Shown: piece by piece, positions 53,002 to 63,026 of the stretch | Layout: each line of letters begins with the position of its first letter | How positions within the stretch are numbered: the first letter of the stretch is position 1 | Assembly: GCA_046297935.1 (NCBI GenBank) | Contig: JBKBHA010000005.1 | Coordinates: 62,001-126,000 of the forward strand | Source: CAYMZZ01 sp046297935 | GTDB lineage: Bacteria; Bacteroidota; Bacteroidia; Chitinophagales; Chitinophagaceae | Direction of reading: 5' to 3' | DNA: 64,000 nucleotides | Made by a program: the position numbers and the translations under genes | Notes under the pieces: model-generated | The model's database searches: none | Told to the model about the DNA's origin: nothing | What the model saw: the letters and a program-made list of their open reading frames with translations, nothing else

Positions 53002-53510
53002 GGCCGGGCCAAAATCTGTTCGGCCAGTTCCTTATCTACCAGTCCGGTGCTTCCATACTCAACCACGCGGGCAATTTCTTTTCCGTTCTTCATCACAATC
53101 ACCGTGGGAACATGTTTTACGTTAAATGCATCCTGCAGATTACCGAGGGTCTTTTTATTGCGGTCGCATGCAATCAGCGTTAATTTTTCCTTTGGGTAGC
53201 CGGCGGCATCAAAGAGGTGGAACAGTCGGGGAACAACAAAGCGGGAGTCTCCGCACCAGGTGCCCAAAAAAATCACAAATTGCAGGGAGTCGCCCTTTTC
53301 GCGAAGCAACTGAAGAGCCTTTGAGTCGGGCGTATAACCCGGAGGGCGACCCTGATACTCTTTACCCAGTTCGGGGTGCTTCAAGAGCCAGTCGATGTTG
53401 ATGATTCCTTTTACCACGATAGCACCTTCGGCATCGGGCACGATCTCAAACTGTTGGGCCCGGCTGGTGTCAGCAACCAGTAATAGCAGGCAGAAAACAA
53501 GAATGCGCAT
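52998..53510 (-). CDS. Thioredoxin-fold exported protein with a WCGDS motif
   Basis: A 170-residue exported protein (signal MRILVFCLLLLVADTSRA). The thioredoxin fold is clear: FVIFLGTWCGDSRFVVPR, KTLGNLQDAFNVKHVPTVIV and the cis-Pro (HVPT). But the CxxC motif is WCGDS, with only Cys 86; the second Cys is Ser. Such proteins occur in Bacteroidota and cannot make an intramolecular disulfide. They may bind, reduce or isomerise mixed disulfides, or be non-redox. ATG 53510 is used; the frame extends upstream as a basic stretch without a signal peptide. Confidence 0.85.
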   Translation of the reverse strand: MRILVFCLLLLVADTSRAQQFEIVPDAEGAIVVKGIINIDWLLKHPELGKEYQGRPPGYTPDSKALQLLREKGDSLQFVIFLGTWCGDSRFVVPRLFHLFDAAGYPKEKLTLIACDRNKKTLGNLQDAFNVKHVPTVIVMKNGKEIARVVEYGSTGLVDKELAEQILARP

Positions 53511-53617
53511 GTTATAGTGTTTAGCAGTGGTTGCCGGGTTGGTCCGGCTGGTACAATTTACCAAGAGGGTAAATTATGTCTGCGGGTTGCAAGCAAACCA
53601 CCTTAAACGTAAATATG

Positions 53618-54208
53618 TCAGAGTTGGGCCTTCAGCTCCAGGAAAAACGCTTTCATTTTCTCAAGCGACTGAATGAGAGCGAATTTTTCTTCCGCCTTTT
53701 TGTTTTGGCGAAGGTATTCACGTGCCCCCTCAATGGTAAATTTTCTACGGCGAAGTAAATCGTGAATTAATACCAGGTTTTTAATATCTACAGGTCGAAA
53801 ATAGCGGTCACCCTTTTTGTTCTTGCGGGGTTTCAGAATGTCAAATTCCGATTCCCAGTAGCGGATCAGCGATTGATTTTCGCCAAACATACGAGCCACT
53901 TCTCCAATGGGGTAATAGGCTTTCTTGAAAAGCTCTTCATCGGCTGGCACATCCACCAGATCAGCTTTAATGGCATTATCGCGAAGTGAGCGGCGGCCAC
54001 GCGTAGACCCGGGTTTGCGGGAACTGGCGGCCTTGTTGAGTACAGCTACTTCCGTTTCCTTGGTTGCTGTTTCAAGCGCAGGGGACGCTGTTTCCTCAAT
54101 CGGTTCGGCGCCGGTGATCAGTAGCTCCGGGGCCGACTGGTCCTGGTGAACCGATGACTCAGTTGCTGCTCCAAAATCAAATGATATCTGCGTCAGTGCT
54201 TTCCGCAT
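53618..54208 (-). CDS. MerR family transcriptional regulator
   Basis: A 196-residue regulator. Residues 1-85 are low complexity and probably disordered (ALETATKETEVAVLNKAASS). The MerR HTH runs about 88-165: YPIGEVARMFGENQSLIRYW, ESEFDILKPRKNKKGDRYFR and a coiled coil LRQNKKAEEKFALIQSLEKM. No effector domain or metal-binding cysteines are visible, unlike classical MerR. Bacteroidota commonly encode this form with an acidic N-terminal extension; regulated genes are unknown. It lies about 100 bases from recO on the same strand. Confidence 0.87.
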   Translation of the reverse strand: MRKALTQISFDFGAATESSVHQDQSAPELLITGAEPIEETASPALETATKETEVAVLNKAASSRKPGSTRGRRSLRDNAIKADLVDVPADEELFKKAYYPIGEVARMFGENQSLIRYWESEFDILKPRKNKKGDRYFRPVDIKNLVLIHDLLRRRKFTIEGAREYLRQNKKAEEKFALIQSLEKMKAFFLELKAQL

Positions 54209-54313
54209 GCTTTACAAAGATAATTGGCCTGTTTTTGTTCATTTTGCCGCTAAACAAAATTGAATCAACAAGTTATTCACGAAATGGGTGCGCAATGAGC
54301 ACGCCTCCCGACA

Positions 54314-55066
54314 TTAAAGAATCTCCCGTAGTACGGCCAGTGTTTTGAGCGTACCAAATTCAGGTACCTGCCAGGCATAGTAGCTTTGAAAGGCCTGCAG
54401 CAGTTGACGCCTCAGCAGGTGATTCAGCCGGATATCTTCTAACTCAGCTGGTTGTTGAACACGCAATAACTGGGCCGTAATGGCCGATAGTTTTTCATCG
54501 AGGTAGTGTGCGTGAAATGGTGGAGTTGCACTAAAATGACCTTCCTGCAGATCGAGAAAAGCTTCCCGCTCCGAATAATTATCGTAAAAACGGAAGCCAA
54601 AGAAAACAGGTAAGTGCAGGCTGAAAAAAAGTGGGAAATTGGCAGCCACAGTGTCGCTGGCCTGATCAAGATGAATAAAGCTGTCTTCTACAAAATGATA
54701 GAGGTCGGCATTGCTCTCAGGCTGTTTTACACACTTACCGAGCAATTCGATCATATAAGAGGCAATGGCATGACGGTGTACATCGGTCAAAACCCGATTG
54801 TACAAAAAAGCCCAACGGTATTCACGCAGACGTTGAAGCTGCCGCATTTCGTTGTGGTAAGCCACCAGATCCAGGAGGGCCGTGGGTTGAAAGAGGCTCG
54901 CCTGTCCTGCCGACTTTCGACTACTGCTTCGGATACCATTTATCAAATAGCTCTGTAATCCGAACAATTCGGTCAGCATGGTGACGATCAGACTGGTTTC
55001 GCCATAGCGAACACTTCGGAGTACGATGCCGTGGGTATGGTGAAGTTTTTCGGTCACATTAATCAA
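54314..55066 (-). CDS. recO: DNA repair protein RecO
   Basis: A 250-residue recombination mediator that loads RecA with RecF and RecR. The N-terminal OB fold (about 10-80) is clear: HGIVLRSVRYGETSLIVTML and FGLQSYLINGIRSS. The helical C-terminal domain follows. A zinc-finger is not apparent. The start is TTG 55066, overlapping porZ by 4 bases (TTGA); GTG 55057 is an alternative. recO next to porZ is a pairing I recall from other Bacteroidota. Confidence 0.92.
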   Translation of the reverse strand: MINVTEKLHHTHGIVLRSVRYGETSLIVTMLTELFGLQSYLINGIRSSSRKSAGQASLFQPTALLDLVAYHNEMRQLQRLREYRWAFLYNRVLTDVHRHAIASYMIELLGKCVKQPESNADLYHFVEDSFIHLDQASDTVAANFPLFFSLHLPVFFGFRFYDNYSEREAFLDLQEGHFSATPPFHAHYLDEKLSAITAQLLRVQQPAELEDIRLNHLLRRQLLQAFQSYYAWQVPEFGTLKTLAVLREIL

Positions 55067-57318
55067 CGCTGGATAAAGATAATTTTTCCTACCGCTTTTT
55101 CTTTTTGCCCCTCATCAGCTGCCAGTACCAGGTACACTCCACTCGACAATTTTCGCCCGGCCAGATCCCTCCCGTCCCAAACAGCCTGGCCGCCCAGAGA
55201 ACGAATACGGCTGACGAGTCGGCCATTTAATTCGGTAATGGATACAATGCTGTTTTCAACAAGGCCCCGAATACCAATCCTGCCTGTATAGCCCGGTGGT
55301 ACAGGGTTAGGGAATATTTCAATGGATCCTGCTTCTTCTGCCGCTTCAGTAGCTGTTCCTCGCCAGCTGACAATACCACCCGCTCCGGAAAAGAATATTT
55401 CACCACTGGAAGGTATAATGGCTATGGAATTTGCTCCCTGCTGGGGTAAAGGGCTGTTGCTATTGTTCCAGGAAACTAACACCGAATCGCCCGCGGCAGA
55501 TACCTGCCAGGCGGCAGTGCCTGTGCCAACCCATTTACGATTGGCTCCATCGGCCACGATAGAGCTTACTGTTTCGTTGGCAAACAGAAAGCCGGCAAAA
55601 TTTCCTGTTTGAACCACGGGCCTGATCGCCTCACAGGCTGAATTGTCGAAAACAGCATCAGCACATTCCAGAATGGCTACTCCATCGTTGGTACCCACCC
55701 AGACAATGCCCTGGCGGTCGGCAAGCACCGACAGAACCTGCTGCCCTGGCAGGTTACCATTGCCCGGATTGAACAGTATTTGCCGCCAACGATCATCCTG
55801 GCTTCCGCTTCGGTCGGCACCCGGATCATAAACCAGTAAACCAGATTGTCCGGCGCATAACCACAACCAGCCGCGTGAATCGATAATCATGTCTGAAATA
55901 TTGGCTGCATTAAAAGCGAACGGAGGCGTAAAGCGGAAGTTGTTGCCGGCAGCATCAAGCATCAGGAGCGGAGTGGCGGAGCCTGGTTGTGCCATCCATA
56001 GCCGCCGCTCCGGGTCAAGGGCCAATGCCGACAATCGGTTTCCCGGATCAAGCAGATTCTGTTGATAAACCTGGGCAGGGCCGTCTGCTTCCCAACGGAT
56101 CAGACCGCCACCATCGCTGGCAACCCACACGCGGTTACTAATAGGGTCGAGGGCGAGGTCCCTGATATTCGAAAAGCCCGCGGTGAGGCCATCGTCGGCC
56201 GTGCTGTAGCTTTCCCAGCCTGAAGGCGTAAACTTAAACCAGTTATCGGGATAGCTGCTTGCAGCTCCCGCTGCCAGCAATGTAGTGCCGAAACATCGCA
56301 TTTTGCCCAGTGCAGGAGCTGCGGGTGAAGAGGGAACAATCAGCTCGAAACTGCTTCCATCGTACTGCCACACTCCATTGAGCGAATCGGCCAGCCAAAT
56401 CTGATTCCGCCATTGCAAAGCATCTTTCAGATGCTGGCGGCTACCAGGAGGCTGCACGTCGGGCAATGGCGACCCGCTCGACGACAGTCGACGCAAAAAG
56501 CTTTGAGTGCCCGATTGTAAGCAGAGAAAAAGTTGATTGTCCCACACGGAGGCACTATTCACTGCCAATGCAGAACTATAGAACGGCAGCCATTGCTGAC
56601 CGGAACGAATTAGAAATTGTTGACTCTGCTGCAGCAACAACTGATTGTTGAGCAATTCGATCCATTCCACCTCTCCGGCAGGCAGTCCGCTCGAAGGATC
56701 GCTTTGTTGCCAGCGCGCAAAATCGGCCAGGTTTGGTTCGTTTACGAAGGCAGATTTCAGCCCTTCTCCTGTTGCGGCAAACAGCGAATCGCCCAGGCGT
56801 ACAAGAGCATACACCGGTGTGTCGGAACCATTATTGCCGATGCGCCAGGTTTCGCGTATTTCGGCACGCCCGGCATCCAGAACAAGGATGCCAATTTGTG
56901 TACACAAATAGACCCGATCTCCATTTTCCAATACCGAATAGATGCCGCCATCTGGAATCTGGTTGCTGTTTACGATATCATATACCGTACGTATGTTTGA
57001 TTCCGACAATAGGTCGAGCTGATTATTTTGATATACCACCAACCATTGACGACTATTGTTGAGCGGGTGAAGCAGGTTGACCCCCGTTGCCGAAAGTCCG
57101 TTTACGCGGCTATACCTTTCTATGGCCTGATCATTGTACTCATAACTAAAAAAACTATAAGGGGTGGCAGCCAGAAGCGTGTTTTCAAATGAGGCCAGAT
57201 CACAAACCGACCGGTAGGGGAGATGCTCACGCCATTGGCCAATAGGCGGCAGTGGGTTCTGTGCCGCCAGCAGGCCACAGAAAATGATCGATTGAGCAAA
57301 AAGAAGTAATCGCCGCAC
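55063..57318 (-). CDS. porZ: Type IX secretion system protein PorZ
   Basis: A 751-residue exported beta-propeller protein. PorZ is a surface component of the T9SS attachment complex and has a C-terminal sorting-type domain in Porphyromonas. Signal: MRRLLLFAQSIIFCGLLAAQ. The PorZ N-terminus is recognisable as IGQWREHLPYRSVCDLASFE. Propeller blades recur (DPISNRVWVASDGGGLIRWE, RQGIVWVGTNDGVAILE). The last 90 residues form a T9SS type A sorting-like domain (IEIFPNPVPPGYTGRIGIRG, then GKIIFIQR). GTG 57318 start. Its stop overlaps recO, so both are coupled. The organism should have a T9SS. Confidence 0.85.
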   Translation of the reverse strand: MRRLLLFAQSIIFCGLLAAQNPLPPIGQWREHLPYRSVCDLASFENTLLAATPYSFFSYEYNDQAIERYSRVNGLSATGVNLLHPLNNSRQWLVVYQNNQLDLLSESNIRTVYDIVNSNQIPDGGIYSVLENGDRVYLCTQIGILVLDAGRAEIRETWRIGNNGSDTPVYALVRLGDSLFAATGEGLKSAFVNEPNLADFARWQQSDPSSGLPAGEVEWIELLNNQLLLQQSQQFLIRSGQQWLPFYSSALAVNSASVWDNQLFLCLQSGTQSFLRRLSSSGSPLPDVQPPGSRQHLKDALQWRNQIWLADSLNGVWQYDGSSFELIVPSSPAAPALGKMRCFGTTLLAAGAASSYPDNWFKFTPSGWESYSTADDGLTAGFSNIRDLALDPISNRVWVASDGGGLIRWEADGPAQVYQQNLLDPGNRLSALALDPERRLWMAQPGSATPLLMLDAAGNNFRFTPPFAFNAANISDMIIDSRGWLWLCAGQSGLLVYDPGADRSGSQDDRWRQILFNPGNGNLPGQQVLSVLADRQGIVWVGTNDGVAILECADAVFDNSACEAIRPVVQTGNFAGFLFANETVSSIVADGANRKWVGTGTAAWQVSAAGDSVLVSWNNSNSPLPQQGANSIAIIPSSGEIFFSGAGGIVSWRGTATEAAEEAGSIEIFPNPVPPGYTGRIGIRGLVENSIVSITELNGRLVSRIRSLGGQAVWDGRDLAGRKLSSGVYLVLAADEGQKEKAVGKIIFIQR

Positions 57319-57450
57319 CTGTCAAAAGTAGGAATTGAGTTTCATGCCAGCCGATTCCTTATTTTTCTGTTTCTTTGCGTCGCCTCCATTTACAAGATTC
57401 AGATTAAAATCAGATTAAAATAAGTGCCTTCTCCCGGCACTGGTTCTTAT

Positions 57451-59805
57451 ATGTGGCGTATTCTAGGACAGCAGATTCTTCGTTACCGGGTCGTTTTGAT
57501 GCTATTGGTATTGCTTGCTTCAGCTTTCATGACCTGGCAGGCTTCAAAAATAGAGTTGAGCTATGAATTCAGTAAGGCCATACCGTCCAACCATCCGGCC
57601 AATCTGGCTTATCAGTCGTTTCGCGAAAAATATGGGCAGGATGGTAATTTGCTGGTGGTAGGCATACAAACGGACCAGATTTTTAACGAAAAGCTTTTTA
57701 ATGCTTATTCCAATCTGTACCGGGAACTAAAAAAAGGTTACGGAGTAACCGATGTGATCGCCCTGCCTTCGGCCGTTAATCTGCTAAAAGATTCGGCCAC
57801 CGAAAAACTAAACGCCGTCAATATTTTTCCGGCGCGTGCAGTAACACAGGCGGAGTTGGATAGTCTCCGGCCCGTTTTTCTAAGTCTCCCTTTTTATAAA
57901 GGTCTGTTGTACAACCCCGAAACCAATGCATGGATGATGGGTGTGAGTGTGGACAAGCAGTTGATGAATTCGAAGAAGCGGAATGAGGTGGTGAAAGGAA
58001 TTCGTGCCTCGGTGGCGGCGTTCGAATCTGGTTCCGGTCAGCAGGTTTACCTGAGTGGTCTGCCACTGATTCGCACCGAATTGTCGACGCGAATTGCCGA
58101 CGAGATGAAATGGTTTTTGCTGGGCAGCGTGTTGTTGTCGGCGCTAATATTATTAATTTTCTTCCGGTCAGTTACATCTACCCTGCTTTCGTTGGGGGTA
58201 GTAATTCTTGGAGTCATTTTTACCATGGGAACCATGGTGTTACTGGGATATAAAATTACTTTGCTAACGGCGCTGATTCCACCATTGATCGTGGTGATTG
58301 GTGTTCCAAATTGTATTTATTTCCTGAACAAATACCATACTTCATTTAATGCTTGTGGCAACCGGCATGATGCGCTTGTTACGATGGTGGGCCGGATGGG
58401 AATTGTAACGCTTTTTTGTAATCTGGCAGCAGCTATTGGCTTTGCTGTATTTGCACTTACGCGTAGTGAGATACTTCAGGAATTTGGAGTAGTGGCGGGC
58501 ATCAATATCATGGTGTTGTTTGTGATTTCGTTGATGGTGATACCGATCACACTCAGCTGGTTGCCTGCACCAAAGCTGCGCCACACCCGCTACCTGGTCA
58601 ATCCCCGCCTGAATCGCTGGCTGGCACGTTTGGAGCGCTGGTCGCTCAATCATCGTCGCCTGATTTATGTTGTTACTGCGCTGCTGCTGGTAGTGTCTGT
58701 TGCAGGCATTTTCCGATTGAAAAGTGTGGGATATATTGTTGATGATTTGCCGAAGACAGATCGGATTTATACCGACCTGAAGTTTTTTGAGCAGAATTTT
58801 AAGGGAGTAATGCCGCTGGAAATTTTGGTGAGAACGAATAGCAAGGCCGGCATCATACGAGATCTGGAGGGATTAAAGCGGATAGACACTTTGTCGTATG
58901 AAATATCGCAACGGCCCGAAATGGCACGCCCGCTCAGCATTGTAGAAGGACTGAAGTTTGCCAAGCAGGCTTTTTTCGAAGGTGATTCGGCGAACTACAG
59001 TATGCCCAGCCAGTTCGATCTACCGGGCATGGTACAATATCTGAAGTTCAAGGGAAGCGATTCGGGTTCAGGTAATTCATTTTCGAAACTGGTGTCTTCT
59101 TTTATGGATAGCGCGCGTCAGGAAGCGCGGATCAGCATAAGCATGGCTGATGTGGGAAGCAACCGTTTACCAGAATTGCTCGATACAATCAGGCAACGTA
59201 CTGATCAGTTATTTGATACCAGCAAGTATCAGGTGCAAATGACGGGCACCAGCATCACCTTTCTGGAAGGCAGTTCCTTTATCATCAATGGTCTGAAGGA
59301 AAGTATTTTCTGGGCTTTTCTGCTGATTGCAGCCTGTATGCTTTACCTGTTTCGATCGTTGAGGATCCTGTTATGTTCTTTGATTCCTAATTTGATCCCT
59401 TTGTTGATAACCGCGGGAGTGATGGGCTGGGTGGGTGTGCCGTTGAAGCCTTCAACTGTTTTGGTTTTCAGTGTGGCGTTGGGAATAGCCATTGATATTA
59501 CTATTCGTTTTCTGGTAAATTACAAACAGGAATTACCCTTACATGGCTTCAATAAAAAGAAAACGGTGATTGAAACCATCCACAGTACAGGCATCAGTAT
59601 CATTTATACTTCGCTGGTGCTTATCGCAGGCTTTATCATATTCAGTTTCAGCGGTTTTGGCGGTACACAGGCCCTGGGTTGGCTTACTTCGCTTACGTTG
59701 ATCACTGCCACAGGAACCAATCTGGTGCTATTGCCCGCGTTATTAATCAGTTTAGACGGTAAAAATGCCGAAAAACAGACAGTTGTGGAGCAGCAATCGT
59801 ATTAA
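57451..59805 (+). CDS. RND/MMPL family transporter
   Basis: A 784-residue inner-membrane pump. One TM at the start (residues 15-35), a large periplasmic domain, then TM clusters around 220-375 and again at 615-750. Both halves carry the SSD/RND pattern (LLTALIPPLIVVIGVPNCIY, then VFSVALGIAIDITIRFLVNY). MMPL and hopanoid-type proteins transport lipids or hydrophobic compounds. No MFP or OMF gene lies next to it. ATG 57451 is used; GTG 57424 would add nine residues. Confidence 0.88.
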   Translation: MWRILGQQILRYRVVLMLLVLLASAFMTWQASKIELSYEFSKAIPSNHPANLAYQSFREKYGQDGNLLVVGIQTDQIFNEKLFNAYSNLYRELKKGYGVTDVIALPSAVNLLKDSATEKLNAVNIFPARAVTQAELDSLRPVFLSLPFYKGLLYNPETNAWMMGVSVDKQLMNSKKRNEVVKGIRASVAAFESGSGQQVYLSGLPLIRTELSTRIADEMKWFLLGSVLLSALILLIFFRSVTSTLLSLGVVILGVIFTMGTMVLLGYKITLLTALIPPLIVVIGVPNCIYFLNKYHTSFNACGNRHDALVTMVGRMGIVTLFCNLAAAIGFAVFALTRSEILQEFGVVAGINIMVLFVISLMVIPITLSWLPAPKLRHTRYLVNPRLNRWLARLERWSLNHRRLIYVVTALLLVVSVAGIFRLKSVGYIVDDLPKTDRIYTDLKFFEQNFKGVMPLEILVRTNSKAGIIRDLEGLKRIDTLSYEISQRPEMARPLSIVEGLKFAKQAFFEGDSANYSMPSQFDLPGMVQYLKFKGSDSGSGNSFSKLVSSFMDSARQEARISISMADVGSNRLPELLDTIRQRTDQLFDTSKYQVQMTGTSITFLEGSSFIINGLKESIFWAFLLIAACMLYLFRSLRILLCSLIPNLIPLLITAGVMGWVGVPLKPSTVLVFSVALGIAIDITIRFLVNYKQELPLHGFNKKKTVIETIHSTGISIIYTSLVLIAGFIIFSFSGFGGTQALGWLTSLTLITATGTNLVLLPALLISLDGKNAEKQTVVEQQSY

Positions 59806-59854
59806 GTTTTTTGTCCTATTTGATAGATCGGGGGTGAACAAACTGTCGTTCATG

Positions 59855-59885
59855 TTGTTTTCGACCTTAACTTTAAGGATTCTGA
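59855..59885 (+). promoter_or_regulatory. Promoter of the SusC/SusD operon (TTG-N20-TAACTTTA)
   Basis: TTG at 59855-59857, 20 bases, then TAACTTTA at 59878-59885 (one base off TAnnTTTG). Spacing fits the Bacteroidota consensus. The transcript would start near 59892 with a leader of about 80 bases before the ATG. Confidence 0.5.
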
Positions 59886-59966
59886 ACCCGTGGACAGGTC
59901 GGTTCAATAGATGATCGTTTGTTTGCGGTTCCGGAAACTGGACTTAAACAATATACTAAAACCTAG

Positions 59967-62900
59967 ATGCACATGAGAAAACTGTTAGCGACGCTAACAG
60001 CACTGCTGTTATTTACAGGAGTGTTGTTGGCTCAGAAAACCGTGACCGGTACGGTTACGGACGACAAAGGGAATCCCATTCCCAATGTGTCGGTGGTAGT
60101 GAAAGGAACACCCACTGGCACAGTTACCAAGGCCGATGGAAGTTTTTCCCTCACCGTTCCTTCCACGGCAAAACAAATTGAACTTAGCTCACTCGGATTT
60201 GCCACACAAACCATTAACATCGGAAGTGGAAGCGTGTACAATGTAACGCTGGCAACTACCGGTGCGCGTGATTTGGACGAGGTGATCGTAACCGGTATCA
60301 CACGCGTTAAGAAATCGCAGTTTGCGGGGGCAGCCAGTAAGATTGCTGAAAAAGAAATTGAAAACCGTCCTGTTGGTTCTTTCGACCAGTTGTTTCAGGG
60401 CCGTGCGCCAGGTGTGTTGGCCCTTACTGGTTCCGGCCAGCCTGGTAGCGCTACCAACGTGATTATTCGCGGTACCAGCTCTGTATCGGGTGGTAGTACA
60501 CCATTGTATATAGTAGATGGTATCCCGGTAGAAGCAGGCGTGTTCCAATCTTTGAACCCGAACGATTTTGCGTCGATCGACATCTTGCGCGATGCGGCTA
60601 CTACAGCCCTTTATGGTTCACGTGGTTCGGCCGGTGTAATTGTAGTGACCACCAAACGTGGCCGCGCCGGCAAAATGCAGGTTACTTACGACGGTCAGAT
60701 GGGTATTAAGGGAAGACCCGAGTTTGCCTTCCGTCCCATGAATACAACTGAGTTGCTGCAGGCACAGGAAGATTATGGTCGCGTGCTGGGCATAAACGGC
60801 TCTACTGCTATTCCGGGTTGGTTCTACTCGCGCAACAACCCCCGTTACGCCACTTTGAGTCCTACAGCTCAGGCTCAGGCCGATGCTATTCTGGATTCAA
60901 TGCGCCAGATCAACACCAACTGGGCGGACTATATTTTCCGCCAGGGTAGTTTCAGCAACCATCAGATCAGCCTTTCCGGAGGTTCTGGCAAAACACGCAT
61001 TTTTACAAGTCTCGGACTGTATAATGAAGAAGGCACAACTGCACGTACTGATATGCAGCGTGCTACGCTGAGAAATAATATTGATTATGCTGATGACAAA
61101 TTCACACTAGCTGTATCGAGCATTGTGGGTTATACCAAGCGTAATTTCCAGCAAAGCACTACAACCAACAGTACGGCTAACCCCTTCCTGGTTACCAATA
61201 TTGCTGTTCCCTACCATCTGCCTTACAAGCCGAATGGTGTTGATTACAATACCGGTGTGGGTGCAAAATTTGTGGCCACCAACCAACTGGATCTGACTCG
61301 TTTTGACGAGAACTATAACGATCAGATCAAAGTAACCATGGGTATGACCATGGATTATAAATTCACCCGTAATATTAGTGCGGGTGTTACAGCTGGTGTT
61401 GACTTCCGCGAAACGCAGAACACTGCCTATGCCAGCCGCCTGGCTTTCCTACGCACGCCCGCAGCTACTTCAAGTATTACTGCACTGGCAGGTAGCCAGT
61501 CTGAAGGTCTCAGCCGCAGCCTGATCCTGAACGTGCGCCCGATTATTACCTATCGCAACACATTTGCCGATCGCCATGATGTTGAGTTGAACCTGGTTGG
61601 TGAATACATTCAGGAAAATCTGAAAGGATTTAACCTGACTGGTTTTGGTATCGATCCCCGCACACCGAATACACCTGGTGCTATTCAGCCCGGTAATGCC
61701 GGCAACCAGCTCTACATCACCGCTGGTGGCGATAAGGCCAACGCTGCCATTGCTTCTGGTTTGGCGATGTTGCGCTATACCTTCGATGGTAAGTATACTT
61801 TGACTGGTTCTTACCGGAACGATGGTTCTTCTAAACTTCCCTCGAAGACCCGCTGGCAGGATTTCTATTCAGTAGGTGCTATTTGGGACATCACGAAAGA
61901 GAATTTCATGCGTAACCTGGGCTTCGTAAACTCATTGCGTTTGCGTGCCAGCTATGGTGGATCGGGTAACCACAACAACTTCCCCAGCTTCTACCTCTAT
62001 CAGGCTACTTATGGTACTGGTTCCTACTCTGGTTTGCCAACACAGGGCGTGAGCTATGTGGGCAACCCTGAGGCACTTTGGGAATCAACCTGGGTATTTA
62101 ACGTTGGTTTGGACTATGAATTGGCCAACCGTCGTATATATGGTGATTTCAACTGGTACGACAACCGCACAAAGGATCTGTATGTAAACCGTACGCTTAG
62201 TGTGGAGAACACAGGTGGCGCCGCCATTGATGTGAATGCGGGTGAATTGCAGAACACCGGTTTTGAGTGGAACGTAAATGCGGAAGTGATTCGCAAACGC
62301 GACTTTGTGTGGACTCTGTTTGCACAAGGATCGTATAACAGAAATAAACTGGTTAGCCTGGGTGGTGAGCAACCTTATGAGAGTGGTACTTCTTATCTGC
62401 AGGAAGGTCTGCCCCTTGGCTCTCACTACGAAGTAGGCTTTGCGGGTGTGGATGCCGCCACCGGTCAGCCACTGTATTATGACCTTGATGGTAAGGTTAC
62501 TACCGTGTACAACGCCAGCAATGCCACCACCAATTGGGGTACCTGGGAAGCTCCCTGGAAAGGTGGCTTCGGTACACGTATGAGCTATAAGGGCCTTGAG
62601 TTGTACATTCTGTTCAGCTTCCAGGAAGGTGCTTACAAATACGATAACCTCGAATATTTTGTTGAAAACCCGGTGGGCTTCCTGGCAGGTGGTTACAATC
62701 AATCTTCTGATTTGAAGTTCTGGCAAAAGCCCGGCGATATTGTGAACACACCCAGCCCGGTATATGGTACCAACTTTTCTTCGAAGTTGATCCACGACGC
62801 CTCATTCATCCGTCTGCGTGATGTTACGCTTTCTTACAACTTCTCCAACAACCTGTTGAATAAGTTGAAAGTGGTATCGCGCGCTTCCATTTATGTACAG

Positions 62901-63026
62901 GCCAACAACCTGTTCATCTGGACCAAGTGGAGAGGTATGGATCCTGAAGCCGGACCTGCCAATATCAACCTGAGTGAATTTCCTAACCCCCGTGCCATCA
63001 CAGGTGGTTTGCGTGTAACCTTCTAA
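59967..63026 (+). CDS. SusC/RagA family TonB-linked outer membrane transporter
   Basis: A 1019-residue outer-membrane importer. It forms the barrel of a SusCD complex that takes up oligosaccharides or peptides with TonB energy. Signal MRKLLATLTALLLFTGVLLA follows two extra codons. A carboxypeptidase-D-like domain (about 24-95, VTGTVTDDKGNPIPNVSVVV) precedes the plug (about 110-230, with NVIIRGTSSVSGGSTPLYIV, DGIP). The barrel then runs to the C-terminal strand NPRAITGGLRVTF, ending in aromatic Phe. No ECF sigma or anti-sigma gene lies beside it. The SusD gene follows directly. Confidence 0.97.
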   Translation: MHMRKLLATLTALLLFTGVLLAQKTVTGTVTDDKGNPIPNVSVVVKGTPTGTVTKADGSFSLTVPSTAKQIELSSLGFATQTINIGSGSVYNVTLATTGARDLDEVIVTGITRVKKSQFAGAASKIAEKEIENRPVGSFDQLFQGRAPGVLALTGSGQPGSATNVIIRGTSSVSGGSTPLYIVDGIPVEAGVFQSLNPNDFASIDILRDAATTALYGSRGSAGVIVVTTKRGRAGKMQVTYDGQMGIKGRPEFAFRPMNTTELLQAQEDYGRVLGINGSTAIPGWFYSRNNPRYATLSPTAQAQADAILDSMRQINTNWADYIFRQGSFSNHQISLSGGSGKTRIFTSLGLYNEEGTTARTDMQRATLRNNIDYADDKFTLAVSSIVGYTKRNFQQSTTTNSTANPFLVTNIAVPYHLPYKPNGVDYNTGVGAKFVATNQLDLTRFDENYNDQIKVTMGMTMDYKFTRNISAGVTAGVDFRETQNTAYASRLAFLRTPAATSSITALAGSQSEGLSRSLILNVRPIITYRNTFADRHDVELNLVGEYIQENLKGFNLTGFGIDPRTPNTPGAIQPGNAGNQLYITAGGDKANAAIASGLAMLRYTFDGKYTLTGSYRNDGSSKLPSKTRWQDFYSVGAIWDITKENFMRNLGFVNSLRLRASYGGSGNHNNFPSFYLYQATYGTGSYSGLPTQGVSYVGNPEALWESTWVFNVGLDYELANRRIYGDFNWYDNRTKDLYVNRTLSVENTGGAAIDVNAGELQNTGFEWNVNAEVIRKRDFVWTLFAQGSYNRNKLVSLGGEQPYESGTSYLQEGLPLGSHYEVGFAGVDAATGQPLYYDLDGKVTTVYNASNATTNWGTWEAPWKGGFGTRMSYKGLELYILFSFQEGAYKYDNLEYFVENPVGFLAGGYNQSSDLKFWQKPGDIVNTPSPVYGTNFSSKLIHDASFIRLRDVTLSYNFSNNLLNKLKVVSRASIYVQANNLFIWTKWRGMDPEAGPANINLSEFPNPRAITGGLRVTF

